The translations under genes were made by a program, and so were the position numbers. Positions 7,078-14,227 of a stretch of 16,100 nucleotides of DNA are shown here, one piece after another. The stretch's first letter is position 1. The number at the start of each line of letters is the position of its first letter. The notes below the pieces were generated by a model that saw only the letters and a list, made by a program, of their open reading frames with translations, did no database searches and was not told the origin of the DNA. Source of the stretch: an uncultured Massilia sp. (GTDB lineage Bacteria > Pseudomonadota > Gammaproteobacteria > Burkholderiales > Burkholderiaceae); assembly GCA_946886065.1 (NCBI GenBank), contig CAMPHU010000096.1, positions 1 to 16,100 of the forward strand, read 5' to 3'.

Positions 7078-9621
7078 ATGTTCCTCCAGGCTTTACGCAT
7101 GACGGCGCGCGACTGGCGCGCCGGAGAGCTGCGCTTCCTGCTGGTGGCGCTGATCGTCGCCGTGGCCGCGCTGTCGTCGGTGGGCTTCTTCATCGACCGC
7201 ATGCGCACCGGCTTGAACCGCGACGCCCACCAGCTGCTGGGCGCGGACCTGCTGGTCAATGCCGACAACCCGGTGCCGCAGGCCTGGCGCGAAGAGGCGG
7301 TGCGGCGCGGCCTGCTGCTGGCCGATACGGTGAGCTTTCCCAGCATGGCGCAGGCCGGCGAGGGCGAGGAATCGCGCGCCCAGCTGGCCTCGATCAAGGC
7401 GGTATCGCGGGGCTATCCGCTGCGCGGGCAGCTGAGCATCACGACCGATCCCGACCAGGCCGGATCCGCCATCGGCCGGAAGACGCGCGCCACGCCGGCA
7501 CCCGGCACCGTCTGGGTCGACGCCAACCTGCTGCCTTCGCTGCAGGCAAAGGTCGGCGACACCATCCAGCTTGGCGAGAGCCGTTTCCGCATCGCCCAGC
7601 TGATCGCCGCGGAACCGGACAAGGGCGCCAACTTCGCCAACTTCGCGCCGCGCGTGATGCTGGCGGTCGAGGACCTGAAAGCCACAGGCCTGGTCGACGA
7701 CTTCGCGCGCGTGAGCTTCCGCCTGCAGGTCGCGGCCAGCTCCGCGAACGACGTGGCGCCGATCCGCGACTACGAGCGCTGGGTGCGCGCCAGGATCAAG
7801 GAGGGCAATGTACGCGGCGTGCGCATCGAGACGCTCGAGAACGGCCGCCCCGAGATGAACGCGACGCTGGACCGCGCCGACCGCTTCCTGTCGCTGGTGG
7901 GCCTGCTGTCGGCGATGCTGGCGGCGGTCGCGGTGGCGATGGCGGCGCGCCGCTTCATGCAGCGCCACCTGGACGCCTGCGCCATGCTGCGCTGCCTGGG
8001 GATGACCCAGAACCAGGTGGGCGCCATGTACCTCCTTGAGTTCGCCCTGGTCGGCCTGGCGGGCAGCCTGATCGGCGTGCTGGTCGGCTTCGGCGCCCAC
8101 TTCGTGCTGCTCCAGCTGATCGGCAACATGATCCCGACCGAGCTGCCGCCGGTGTCGCCGCTGCCTGCGCTGCAGGGCATCGCCACCGGCATGCTGCTGC
8201 TTGTCGGCTTCGCGCTGCCGCCGGTCCTGCAGCTGCGCAATGTGCCGCACAACCGCGTGATCCGGCGCGAGCAGGCGGCGCCGCAGCCGGCCGCGCTGGC
8301 CACCTATGGCCTGGGCGTGGGCGTGTTCCTCGGATTGCTGCTGTGGCAGGCGGGCGATCCCAAGCTGGCGATGATGACGGCGGGCGGCTTCCTGGCCGGC
8401 TTCGGCGTGTTCGCGCTGGTGGCCTGGCTCGGCTTGCTGCTGCTGCGCCGCCTGCGCGGCAGCATCCGCCACCAGGGCTGGCGCTTCGCCGTCACCTCGC
8501 TGCAGCGCCGCCCCGGCGCCACCGTGGTGCAGGTGGTGTCGCTGGCGCTGGGCCTGATGGCGCTGCTGCTGCTCACCGTGGTGCGCGGCGACCTGATGGA
8601 GGCCTGGCGCCTGGCCACCCCGGCCGATGCGCCGAACCGCTTCATCATCAACATCCTGCCGGAGCAGAAGGAAGGCGTGGAGCGGCAGCTGCGCGCGGCC
8701 GCCGTCCAGGACCCGGTGCTGTACCCGATGATCCGCGGCCGCCTCACCGCCATCAACGGCAAGCCGGTCACGCGCGAGACCTACCAGGAGGACCGTGCGC
8801 GCGGCCTGGCCAACCGCGAATTCAACCTCTCGACCACGCGGGCCGCGCCGCAGGGGAACGAGATCGTGGCGGGCAGCTGGTACAGGGACGCGCCCGGCGT
8901 GGCGGAAGCCTCGGTGGAGCAGGGCATCGCCAACACCCTGGGCCTCAAGCTCGGCGACGTGATGCGCTTCGACATGGCGGGCCTGGTCGTGGACGCGAAG
9001 ATCACCAGCCTGCGCAAGCTGGAATGGGGCTCGATGCGCGCCAACTTCTTCGTCATCATCAACCCAAGCGCGATGGCGAACGCGCCGACCACCTACATGA
9101 CGGCCTTCCACCTGAAGCAGGAGGGCGCAGGGGGGGGCAGCCGCGTCGCCAACAAGCTCACCCGCGAGTATCCGAACCTGACCGTGATCGACGTCTCCGG
9201 CATCATCCGCCAGCTGCAGGAAGTGCTGGACCAGGTGGTGACGGCGGTCGAATTCCTGTTCCTGTTCACGCTGGCCTCGGGCGTGCTGGTGCTGTACGCG
9301 GCCCTGATGGGATCGCAGTCCGAGCGCACCCGCGAGGCGGGCCTGCTGCGCGCGCTGGGCGCGACCAGGCAGCAGCTGGCCCAGGCCCAGCGCATCGAGT
9401 TCCTGCTGGTGGGCGGCCTGGCCGGCCTGCTGGCGGCAAGCGGCGCGGCGGCGCTGGGCTGGGGGCTGGCGACCTACCAGTTCAAGTTCCCGTGGGTGTT
9501 CGAGCCGGGCGTGTGGCTGGCGGGGCTGGTGGTGGGCGCGCTGTGCGCGATCGTTGGCGGCTGGCTGGGGTTGCGCGGCGTGCTGCGCCATCCGCCGCTG
9601 CAGACCCTGCGCGAAGCCTGA
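7078..9621 (+). CDS. ybbP: FtsX-type ABC transporter permease (YbbP-like)
   Basis: This 847-residue inner-membrane protein has the layout of YbbP-type permeases (E. coli about 800). There is one N-terminal membrane segment (about 18-38) and a large periplasmic region (about 40-265). A first FtsX block of three segments (about 270-290, 318-345, 365-385) follows, then two to three central segments (about 408-424, 430-457, 482-502). A second periplasmic region (about 505-715) precedes a final FtsX block (about 722-745, 774-797, 811-833). MLRCLGMT (303-310) and LLRALGAT (756-763) are the cytoplasmic motifs found after the first helix of such blocks. These permeases normally pair with an ATPase such as YbbA to act on envelope lipids or lipoproteins; none is adjacent here. 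The start at 7078 is 8 bp after the deaminase stop. An eight-G run (9130-9137) lies within the gene, but the frame is intact. Confidence 0.9.
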   Translation: MFLQALRMTARDWRAGELRFLLVALIVAVAALSSVGFFIDRMRTGLNRDAHQLLGADLLVNADNPVPQAWREEAVRRGLLLADTVSFPSMAQAGEGEESRAQLASIKAVSRGYPLRGQLSITTDPDQAGSAIGRKTRATPAPGTVWVDANLLPSLQAKVGDTIQLGESRFRIAQLIAAEPDKGANFANFAPRVMLAVEDLKATGLVDDFARVSFRLQVAASSANDVAPIRDYERWVRARIKEGNVRGVRIETLENGRPEMNATLDRADRFLSLVGLLSAMLAAVAVAMAARRFMQRHLDACAMLRCLGMTQNQVGAMYLLEFALVGLAGSLIGVLVGFGAHFVLLQLIGNMIPTELPPVSPLPALQGIATGMLLLVGFALPPVLQLRNVPHNRVIRREQAAPQPAALATYGLGVGVFLGLLLWQAGDPKLAMMTAGGFLAGFGVFALVAWLGLLLLRRLRGSIRHQGWRFAVTSLQRRPGATVVQVVSLALGLMALLLLTVVRGDLMEAWRLATPADAPNRFIINILPEQKEGVERQLRAAAVQDPVLYPMIRGRLTAINGKPVTRETYQEDRARGLANREFNLSTTRAAPQGNEIVAGSWYRDAPGVAEASVEQGIANTLGLKLGDVMRFDMAGLVVDAKITSLRKLEWGSMRANFFVIINPSAMANAPTTYMTAFHLKQEGAGGGSRVANKLTREYPNLTVIDVSGIIRQLQEVLDQVVTAVEFLFLFTLASGVLVLYAALMGSQSERTREAGLLRALGATRQQLAQAQRIEFLLVGGLAGLLAASGAAALGWGLATYQFKFPWVFEPGVWLAGLVVGALCAIVGGWLGLRGVLRHPPLQTLREA
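9130..9137 (+). repeat. Eight-G homopolymer inside ybbP
   Basis: Eight consecutive G bases encode part of a Gly-rich turn (residues about 684-687) in the second periplasmic region. The gene stays in frame. Such a run is prone to slippage or sequencing error. Confidence 0.9.
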
Positions 9622-9638
9622 ACACAACAAACTGCTTT

Positions 9639-9661
9639 CGCCGCGGCCACGGGCCGCGGCG
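9639..9661 (+). other. Perfect 10-bp GC hairpin between ybbP and the haemoglobin gene
   Basis: CGCCGCGGCC (9639-9648), a 3-nt loop and GGCCGCGGCG (9652-9661) form a perfect stem 17 bp after the ybbP stop and 19 bp before the haemoglobin start. There is no T-run after it on either strand, so it is not a textbook intrinsic terminator. It may attenuate transcription or protect the upstream message. Confidence 0.6.
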
Positions 9662-9680
9662 GCTGCGCTATCATGGCGGC

Positions 9681-10070
9681 ATGTCTGAACCGCAAACCCT
9701 GTACGAAGTCATCGGCGGCGCCGAGCGCCTGCGCGAACTGGTCGACCGCTTTTACGACCTGATGGAGCTGGAGCCGGAATTCGCCGGCATCCACGCGATG
9801 CACCCCCAACCCAACGACAGCTCGCGCGAAAAGCTGTTCATGTTCCTGTCCGGCTGGATGGGCGGACCCGACCTCTTCGTCGAACGCTACGGCCACCCGC
9901 GCCTGCGCGCGCGCCACCTGCCGTTCGCGATCGGCACCAAGGAGCGCGACCAGTGGCTGCGCGCCATGGCCTGGGCGATGGAAGACCTGGGCTGGGACGA
10001 CGAGCTGCGCCTGCGCCTGATGCAATCCTTCTATCACACCGCCGACTGGATGCGGAACAAGGCCGACTGA
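9681..10070 (+). CDS. Group II truncated haemoglobin
   Basis: This 129-residue haem protein has a 2-over-2 globin fold of the trHb2 (bacterial-like truncated haemoglobin) family, at the usual length. Candidate key residues are Tyr25 (B10, in RFYDLM), the proximal His79 (F8, in RARHLPF) and Trp92 (G8, in DQWLRAM), the set typical of group II. It is cytoplasmic. The family binds O2, NO and other small ligands, with proposed roles in NO/peroxide detoxification or redox chemistry; the substrate here is unknown. The ATG at 9681 gives the standard N-terminus (TLYEVIGG). There is no good Shine-Dalgarno sequence upstream, only GGCGGC. An ATG at 9673 is out of frame. The rmuC start follows the stop by 5 bp, so the two are likely co-transcribed. 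Confidence 0.93.
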   Translation: MSEPQTLYEVIGGAERLRELVDRFYDLMELEPEFAGIHAMHPQPNDSSREKLFMFLSGWMGGPDLFVERYGHPRLRARHLPFAIGTKERDQWLRAMAWAMEDLGWDDELRLRLMQSFYHTADWMRNKAD

Positions 10071-10075
10071 GCGCC

Positions 10076-11395
10076 ATGACGATTGCCGACATACTGATCC
10101 TGCTGGGCGTCGCCGTCGTCGCGGGCTTGCAGGTGATGCTGCTGCTGCGCGCGCGCGGCGGCAATGACGACGGCCGCCATTTCGAGCGGGTCGAGCGCGA
10201 ACTTCGTCTCGAACTGCAAGCGAGCGCCCAGGGCACGCGCCAGGAAATGGCCTCTCACATGGGCCAGTACCACGCCGCCACCGTCCAGCAGCTCGACAGC
10301 ATGCGCCAGCAGATGCAGCTGCATTCGTCGAGCGGCCGCGAAGAGCAGGCGCGCGCGCTCAAGCGCTTCGCCGACACCATGCAGCAGACCCTGGCCAGCC
10401 TGACCGAGTCGAACGCCCAGCGCATGCTGGAAGTGCGCGGCACCCTGGAAACCAGGATCCGCGACCTGCAGAGCGACAACGCCAAGCGCCTGGAAGAGAT
10501 GCGCCAGACCGTGGACGAGAAGCTGCACGCCACGCTCGAGACGCGCCTGACGGAATCCTTCCGCCAGGTGTCGGAACGGCTGGAGAAGGTGCACCAGGGC
10601 CTGGGCGAGATGCAGCAGCTGGCCATCGGCGTGGGCGACCTCAAGCGCGTGCTCACCAATGTCAAGACGCGCGGCACCTGGGGCGAAGTGCAGCTGGAAA
10701 TGCTGCTCGAGCAGGTGCTCACGGTGGACCAGTACGCGAAGAACGTGGAGACGGTGGCCGGGTCGAACGCGCGCGTCGAGTTCGCGATCAAGCTGCCCGG
10801 CGTGGTCGACGGCGGCCCGCCGCTGTGGCTGCCGATCGACGCCAAGTTCCCGAAGGAGCAGTACGAACGCCTGCTGGAAGCGGCCGAATGCGCGGATGCC
10901 GATGGCGTGGCGCGCGCCGGCGCGGAGCTGGAGCGTGCGGTGCGCGGCGAGGCCAGGACCATTTGCGAAAAGTACGTCTCGCCACCGCAGACGACCGACT
11001 TCGCCATCCTGTTCCTGCCCACCGAAGGACTGTACGCCGAAGTGATGCGCCGCCCCGGCCTGGCGGACGACCTGCAGCGCAGCCTGCGAGTGACGATCGC
11101 GGGACCCTCGACCCTGAGCGCGCTGCTCAACAGCCTGCAGATGGGCTTCCGCACCCTGGCGCTGGAGAAGCGCTCGTCCGAGGTGTGGCAGGTGCTGGGC
11201 GCGGTGAAGACCGAGTTCACCAAGTTCGGCGACGTGCTGGCCACCACCAAGGCGACCCTGGAGAAAGCGGCCCGCAACATCGAAACCGCCGAAGTGCGCA
11301 GCCGCCAGATGGCGCGCAAGCTGAAATCCGTCGAAGCGCTGCCGAGCGAGGCGGCGCAGCTGATGCTGGGCGATCCGGCCTCCCACGAGGACTGA
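10076..11395 (+). CDS. rmuC: DNA recombination protein RmuC
   Basis: This 439-residue RmuC family protein begins with a membrane segment (residues about 4-24, ILILLGVAVVAGLQVMLLL). A long predicted coiled coil follows (about 35-180, rich in Gln, Glu, Arg and Leu heptads). The RmuC domain (about 190-410) includes TRGTWGEVQLEMLLEQVL (198-215), the PIDAKFPKEQY block (253-263) and FLPTEGLYAEV (313-323). The family has a nuclease-like fold; in E. coli loss of RmuC raises inversion between short inverted repeats, so it is thought to limit rearrangements. Its exact activity is not settled. The ATG at 10076 lies 5 bp after the haemoglobin stop. The last residues after about 425 look disordered. It is the final gene of this plus-strand run, followed by a weak GC hairpin. 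Confidence 0.95.
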   Translation: MTIADILILLGVAVVAGLQVMLLLRARGGNDDGRHFERVERELRLELQASAQGTRQEMASHMGQYHAATVQQLDSMRQQMQLHSSSGREEQARALKRFADTMQQTLASLTESNAQRMLEVRGTLETRIRDLQSDNAKRLEEMRQTVDEKLHATLETRLTESFRQVSERLEKVHQGLGEMQQLAIGVGDLKRVLTNVKTRGTWGEVQLEMLLEQVLTVDQYAKNVETVAGSNARVEFAIKLPGVVDGGPPLWLPIDAKFPKEQYERLLEAAECADADGVARAGAELERAVRGEARTICEKYVSPPQTTDFAILFLPTEGLYAEVMRRPGLADDLQRSLRVTIAGPSTLSALLNSLQMGFRTLALEKRSSEVWQVLGAVKTEFTKFGDVLATTKATLEKAARNIETAEVRSRQMARKLKSVEALPSEAAQLMLGDPASHED

Positions 11396-11398
11396 ATC

Positions 11399-11424
11399 GG
11401 GGGCGCTCCGGCAGCGCCTCCGCC
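11399..11424 (+). terminator. Weak GC-rich hairpin after rmuC
   Basis: GGCGCT (11402-11407) pairs with AGCGCC (11413-11418) around CCGGC, with further G/C complementarity outside. It begins just past the rmuC stop. Only ATTT follows, not a proper T-run, so efficient intrinsic termination is doubtful. Confidence 0.3.
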
Positions 11425-11515
11425 CCATTTCCCGGTCTGCTCATCTATTCCTTAAAGGAGAGGGTGGCAGGAGTTTTGTGCTCTCATACGGCAGAAAAGC
11501 CAAACATTCTTTCTG

Positions 11516-11554
11516 AATTTTGTAATGTTGCGAAATACATATCATTACAAAATT
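11516..11554. promoter_or_regulatory. Perfect 12-bp inverted repeat, AT-rich
   Basis: AATTTTGTAATG (11516-11527) and CATTACAAAATT (11543-11554) are exact reverse complements separated by 15 bp. The dyad ends 14 bp before a TTGACA box and is centred about 70 bp upstream of the predicted transcription start, which fits an activator or repressor site. The sequence is AT-rich in a GC-rich genome, so a 12-bp match is unlikely to be chance. As RNA it would be a weak stem, so I favour a DNA operator. Confidence 0.6.
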
Positions 11555-11568
11555 TTCTGTTCACACGT

Positions 11569-11598
11569 TTGACAATTGCTCAGCTGGAAAAGCAGTAT
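11569..11598 (+). promoter_or_regulatory. Promoter candidate for the exported-protein gene
   Basis: A perfect -35 box TTGACA (11569-11574) is followed after 18 bp by CAGTAT (11593-11598), which matches the -10 consensus at only 3 of 6. A strong -35 and poor -10 fit an activator-dependent promoter, consistent with the dyad just upstream. A small hairpin, CTTGCC/GGCAAG (11601-11617), lies at the likely start of the transcript. Confidence 0.45.
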
Positions 11599-11644
11599 GG
11601 CTTGCCCTTGAGGCAAGTGTAAGTACTCGTATAAACCCATGAGC

Positions 11645-11650
11645 AAGGAG
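11645..11650 (+). promoter_or_regulatory. Ribosome binding site of the exported-protein gene
   Basis: AAGGAG lies 6 nt before the ATG at 11657. This favours that start over the in-frame ATG at 11639, which precedes the site and would put six charged or polar residues in front of the signal peptide. Confidence 0.75.
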
Positions 11651-11656
11651 AATTCC

Positions 11657-12316
11657 ATGAACAAGGTATGTGCGGCAGTCCTGTTGTCTTGCGCGTCGAC
11701 CCTGGCCCTGGCAGGGCCATCCAGCAGCACCGTGACATTTTCGAAAGGCTATGAGGGATGGGTGGGGCCGAGCGGCACCGCCGGGGCTTCGTACATCAGC
11801 TCGACGCCCGGCAACAAGTACGGTCCGGCGCTGTATACCGTGCATCCCGAGACCTTCGGCCTGGAGTGGATCAACCGCGACAACCCGGCCTTCGTGGGCA
11901 ATTTCGGATCGGTGCAGTCGGTCACGATCGGGATCGACATCAATGTGAATTCGATCCGCTTCCGCGGACGCGAAGTCGAGCGCGAGCTGGTGGTCGAGCT
12001 GCGCGACTACGACAACCCGTATAACGGCATGCCCTACACCGCTGTGTGGTACAAGCTCGGGACCATCAGCAACAAGGGGACCTGGAAGCACTTCCAGGTG
12101 ACCATTCCGGACACCCGCGCCGCCGCCATGCCGGCAGGCTGGGGCGGCCTCGGTTCGGGCGACGTGTCGCTGCCGCCGGGCCGGACCTTTGCCGACGTGC
12201 TGGCCGGCGTCGACGAGATCGCCTTCACGACCTTCGTGCCGGGCTTCCTCTACGGCTTCACCAACTACGATCTCGTGGTCGACAACCTGTCGATCGTGAC
12301 GAGCGGCAGCCGCTGA
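11657..12316 (+). CDS. Exported protein of unknown function
   Basis: I do not recognise the family. The 219-residue product starts with a Sec signal peptide (MNKVCAAVLLSCASTLALA); cleavage is likely after residue 19 at the ALA|GP site, leaving about 200 residues without cysteine. The mature part is rich in Gly, Thr, Val and aromatic residues, with alternating stretches (SVTIGIDINVNSIRF, ELVVELRDYDN, YDLVVDNLSIV), suggesting a beta-sandwich similar in feel to carbohydrate-binding or laminin-B-like extracellular domains; that is inference only. A lipobox-like LLSC at 9-12 would give too short a signal, so I prefer a soluble secreted or periplasmic product. I see no PEP-CTERM or other sorting tail. 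It stands alone on the plus strand with its own AT-rich promoter region, and meets the molybdenum-cofactor operon tail to tail. Confidence 0.8.
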   Translation: MNKVCAAVLLSCASTLALAGPSSSTVTFSKGYEGWVGPSGTAGASYISSTPGNKYGPALYTVHPETFGLEWINRDNPAFVGNFGSVQSVTIGIDINVNSIRFRGREVERELVVELRDYDNPYNGMPYTAVWYKLGTISNKGTWKHFQVTIPDTRAAAMPAGWGGLGSGDVSLPPGRTFADVLAGVDEIAFTTFVPGFLYGFTNYDLVVDNLSIVTSGSR

Positions 12317-12326
12317 CCCGGGCTGT

Positions 12327-14201
12327 TTAGACCAGGCCTTCGAACGGGAGGATGTCGACCGTGTCGCCGGCGGCGACATTCCCCTGTTCGTCGTGCAGCA
12401 CCACCATGCAGTTCGCCTCCGACATCGAGCGCAGGATGCCCGAGCCCTGCGAGCCGGTGATGCGCACTTCCGGCAGGCCGTCGGCGCCGGGGACGACGAT
12501 GCCGCGCTGGTATTCGGTGCGGCCCGGCTTCTTGCGGATCGCGCCGCCCGAGCGCGCTTTCAGCAGCGGCAGCGGCGCTTGCGCGCCCATCATGCGCAGC
12601 AGCGCCTCGCGCGCGAAGAAGTAGAAGGACACCATCACCGCCACCGGATTGCCCGGCAGTCCGAACAGGAAGGCGCTGCGCCCGTTCGAGCTCACGCGCC
12701 CGAAGGCCAGGGGGCGTCCGGGACGCATGCCGATCTTCCAGAAGGTGACATCGCCCAGGCGCGCCATCACCTGCCTGGTGTAGTCCGCCGCGCCCACCGA
12801 CACGCCGCCCGAAGTGACGATCGCGTCCGCGCTCTCGCAGGCGCTGCGCAGCGCTTCTTCCAGCGCGTCCGGGTTGTCGCGCACGATGCCCATGTCGACG
12901 ATGTCGCAGCCGAGGCGCTGCAGCATGCCGTAGATCGTGTAGCGGTTGCTGTCGTAGACGCAGCCCTCGTCCAGCCCTTCGCCGATCGAACGCAGCTCGT
13001 CGCCGGTCGAGAAGAAGGCCACCCGCAAACGGCGCTGCACCGGCACCTCGGCGATGCCGAGCGAAGCAATCAGTCCCAGGTCCGCCGGGCGGATGATGCG
13101 GCCCGCCTTGAGCGCCGGGCTGCCCCGCTTGAGGTCCTCGCCCGCGAAGCGCCGGTTGTCGCCGGGCTTGATCACGCCTGCGCGGAGCGTGATCGCGTCT
13201 GCGCTTTCCTGGTCGACGAACTCCTGCGGCAGCACGCTGTCGCAGCCTTCCGGCATGACGCCTCCCGTCATGATGCGCACGCACTCTCCCGCTCCCGGCA
13301 CCAGCCCTGAAGGCTTGCCTGCATAGGCGACGCCGATCACGCGCAGGGAGGCCGTGCCCCCGGCCGGCAGGTCGCTTCCGCGCAGCGCGTAGCCATCCAT
13401 GGCCGAGTTGTCGTGCGCCGGCACGTCGATCGGCGAGACGAGGTCGCGCGCCAGCACCCGCCCGAGCGCCGCGCGCAGGGCGACCATTTCCACCGCGCGC
13501 ACCGGCTGCACGAAGTCGCGGATGATGCGCTGCGCGCCGCGCACGCTCAGGGCGTCGGGATCGTAGCCGTCGATGCAGCTGGCCACCTTCGCCAGGGTCG
13601 GAGGCAGGGTGTCGTCCAGCCCGTGCAGCTCGTCGAGCGTGTTGATGTTGCGGAAGGCGTCCGCATCCTCGAACAGCACCTCGACCGACTTCAGTTCCTT
13701 GTACCAGCCGTCCACGCGCCGTCCGCCTTCCGCCAGGTAGGCGGAGAGCACCGGCAGGCGGCTGCTGCGCACCAGGCAGAAGACCGGGTGCGCTTGAGCG
13801 CGCATGCCCGGCTCTTGCGTGGCCGCGAACGCCACGTCGGCATCGGCTTCAATCAAGGCCGCGAACAGGCGTTCGGCCAGGTCGTGCGGCAGGAAGGGCG
13901 AATCGCAGGGCACCGCCAGCAGGAAGGGCGTGGCGCAATGGCGCAGGCCGGCTTCCAGGCCGGCCACCGGTCCGGCGAAATCGGGCGTGTCGTCGGCCCA
14001 CACGGGCACGCCGAGCGCGGCATAGGTGTCGAGATTGCGGTTGGCGTTGATGCCCACGCTGCCGACCTGCGGCCTAAGGCGTTCGAGCACCTGCGCCACC
14101 ATGGTCGAGCCGCGGAAGGGCTGCAGGCCCTTGTCGACATTGCCCATGCGCGAGCCGCGCCCGCCGGCCAGGATGAGGCCGCTGATCTGATTCTTGTCCA
14201 T
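12327..14201 (-). CDS. MobA-MoeA fusion (molybdenum cofactor guanylyltransferase / molybdopterin molybdotransferase)
   Basis: A single 624-residue frame joins two normally separate enzymes. Residues 1 to about 195 are MobA, which adds GMP to Mo-molybdopterin: nucleotide-binding LAGGRGSRMG (11-20), DKGLQPF (23-29), metal-site VPCDSPF (97-103), and the end DAFRNINTLDEL (181-192). Residues about 202-624 are full-length MoeA, which inserts molybdate into adenylated molybdopterin: PAHDNSAMDGYAL (261-273), MTGGVMPEGCD (311-321), STGDEL (398-403), TSGGVSVGAADY (463-474), GLPGNPVAV (514-522), and a C-terminal barrel-like domain. The junction has no stop, no ATG until residue 239, and no Shine-Dalgarno before the internal GTG (residue 206). 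Both halves keep their key residues. The ATG at 14201 is 26 bp past the moaA stop with a weak ribosome site. Domain calls are firm; translation as one chain is what the sequence shows, but a sequencing error at the junction cannot be excluded. Confidence 0.92.
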   Translation of the reverse strand: MDKNQISGLILAGGRGSRMGNVDKGLQPFRGSTMVAQVLERLRPQVGSVGINANRNLDTYAALGVPVWADDTPDFAGPVAGLEAGLRHCATPFLLAVPCDSPFLPHDLAERLFAALIEADADVAFAATQEPGMRAQAHPVFCLVRSSRLPVLSAYLAEGGRRVDGWYKELKSVEVLFEDADAFRNINTLDELHGLDDTLPPTLAKVASCIDGYDPDALSVRGAQRIIRDFVQPVRAVEMVALRAALGRVLARDLVSPIDVPAHDNSAMDGYALRGSDLPAGGTASLRVIGVAYAGKPSGLVPGAGECVRIMTGGVMPEGCDSVLPQEFVDQESADAITLRAGVIKPGDNRRFAGEDLKRGSPALKAGRIIRPADLGLIASLGIAEVPVQRRLRVAFFSTGDELRSIGEGLDEGCVYDSNRYTIYGMLQRLGCDIVDMGIVRDNPDALEEALRSACESADAIVTSGGVSVGAADYTRQVMARLGDVTFWKIGMRPGRPLAFGRVSSNGRSAFLFGLPGNPVAVMVSFYFFAREALLRMMGAQAPLPLLKARSGGAIRKKPGRTEYQRGIVVPGADGLPEVRITGSQGSGILRSMSEANCMVVLHDEQGNVAAGDTVDILPFEGLV

Positions 14202-14227
14202 GCTTATGTTCTTATCTTATCCGCCGC

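Noticed and set aside
7093..9630. 845-codon open frame antisense to the YbbP-like permease
   Set aside because: The translation is dominated by Gln, His, Arg and Ala, a typical shadow of a GC-rich membrane protein gene. No recognisable domain.
9639..9661. GC hairpin as an intrinsic terminator of ybbP
   Set aside because: The 10-bp stem is perfect, but no T-run follows on either strand, so I list it only as a structure.
10034..11428. 464-codon minus-strand open frame antisense to rmuC
   Set aside because: His/Gln/Ala-rich shadow of rmuC, without motifs.
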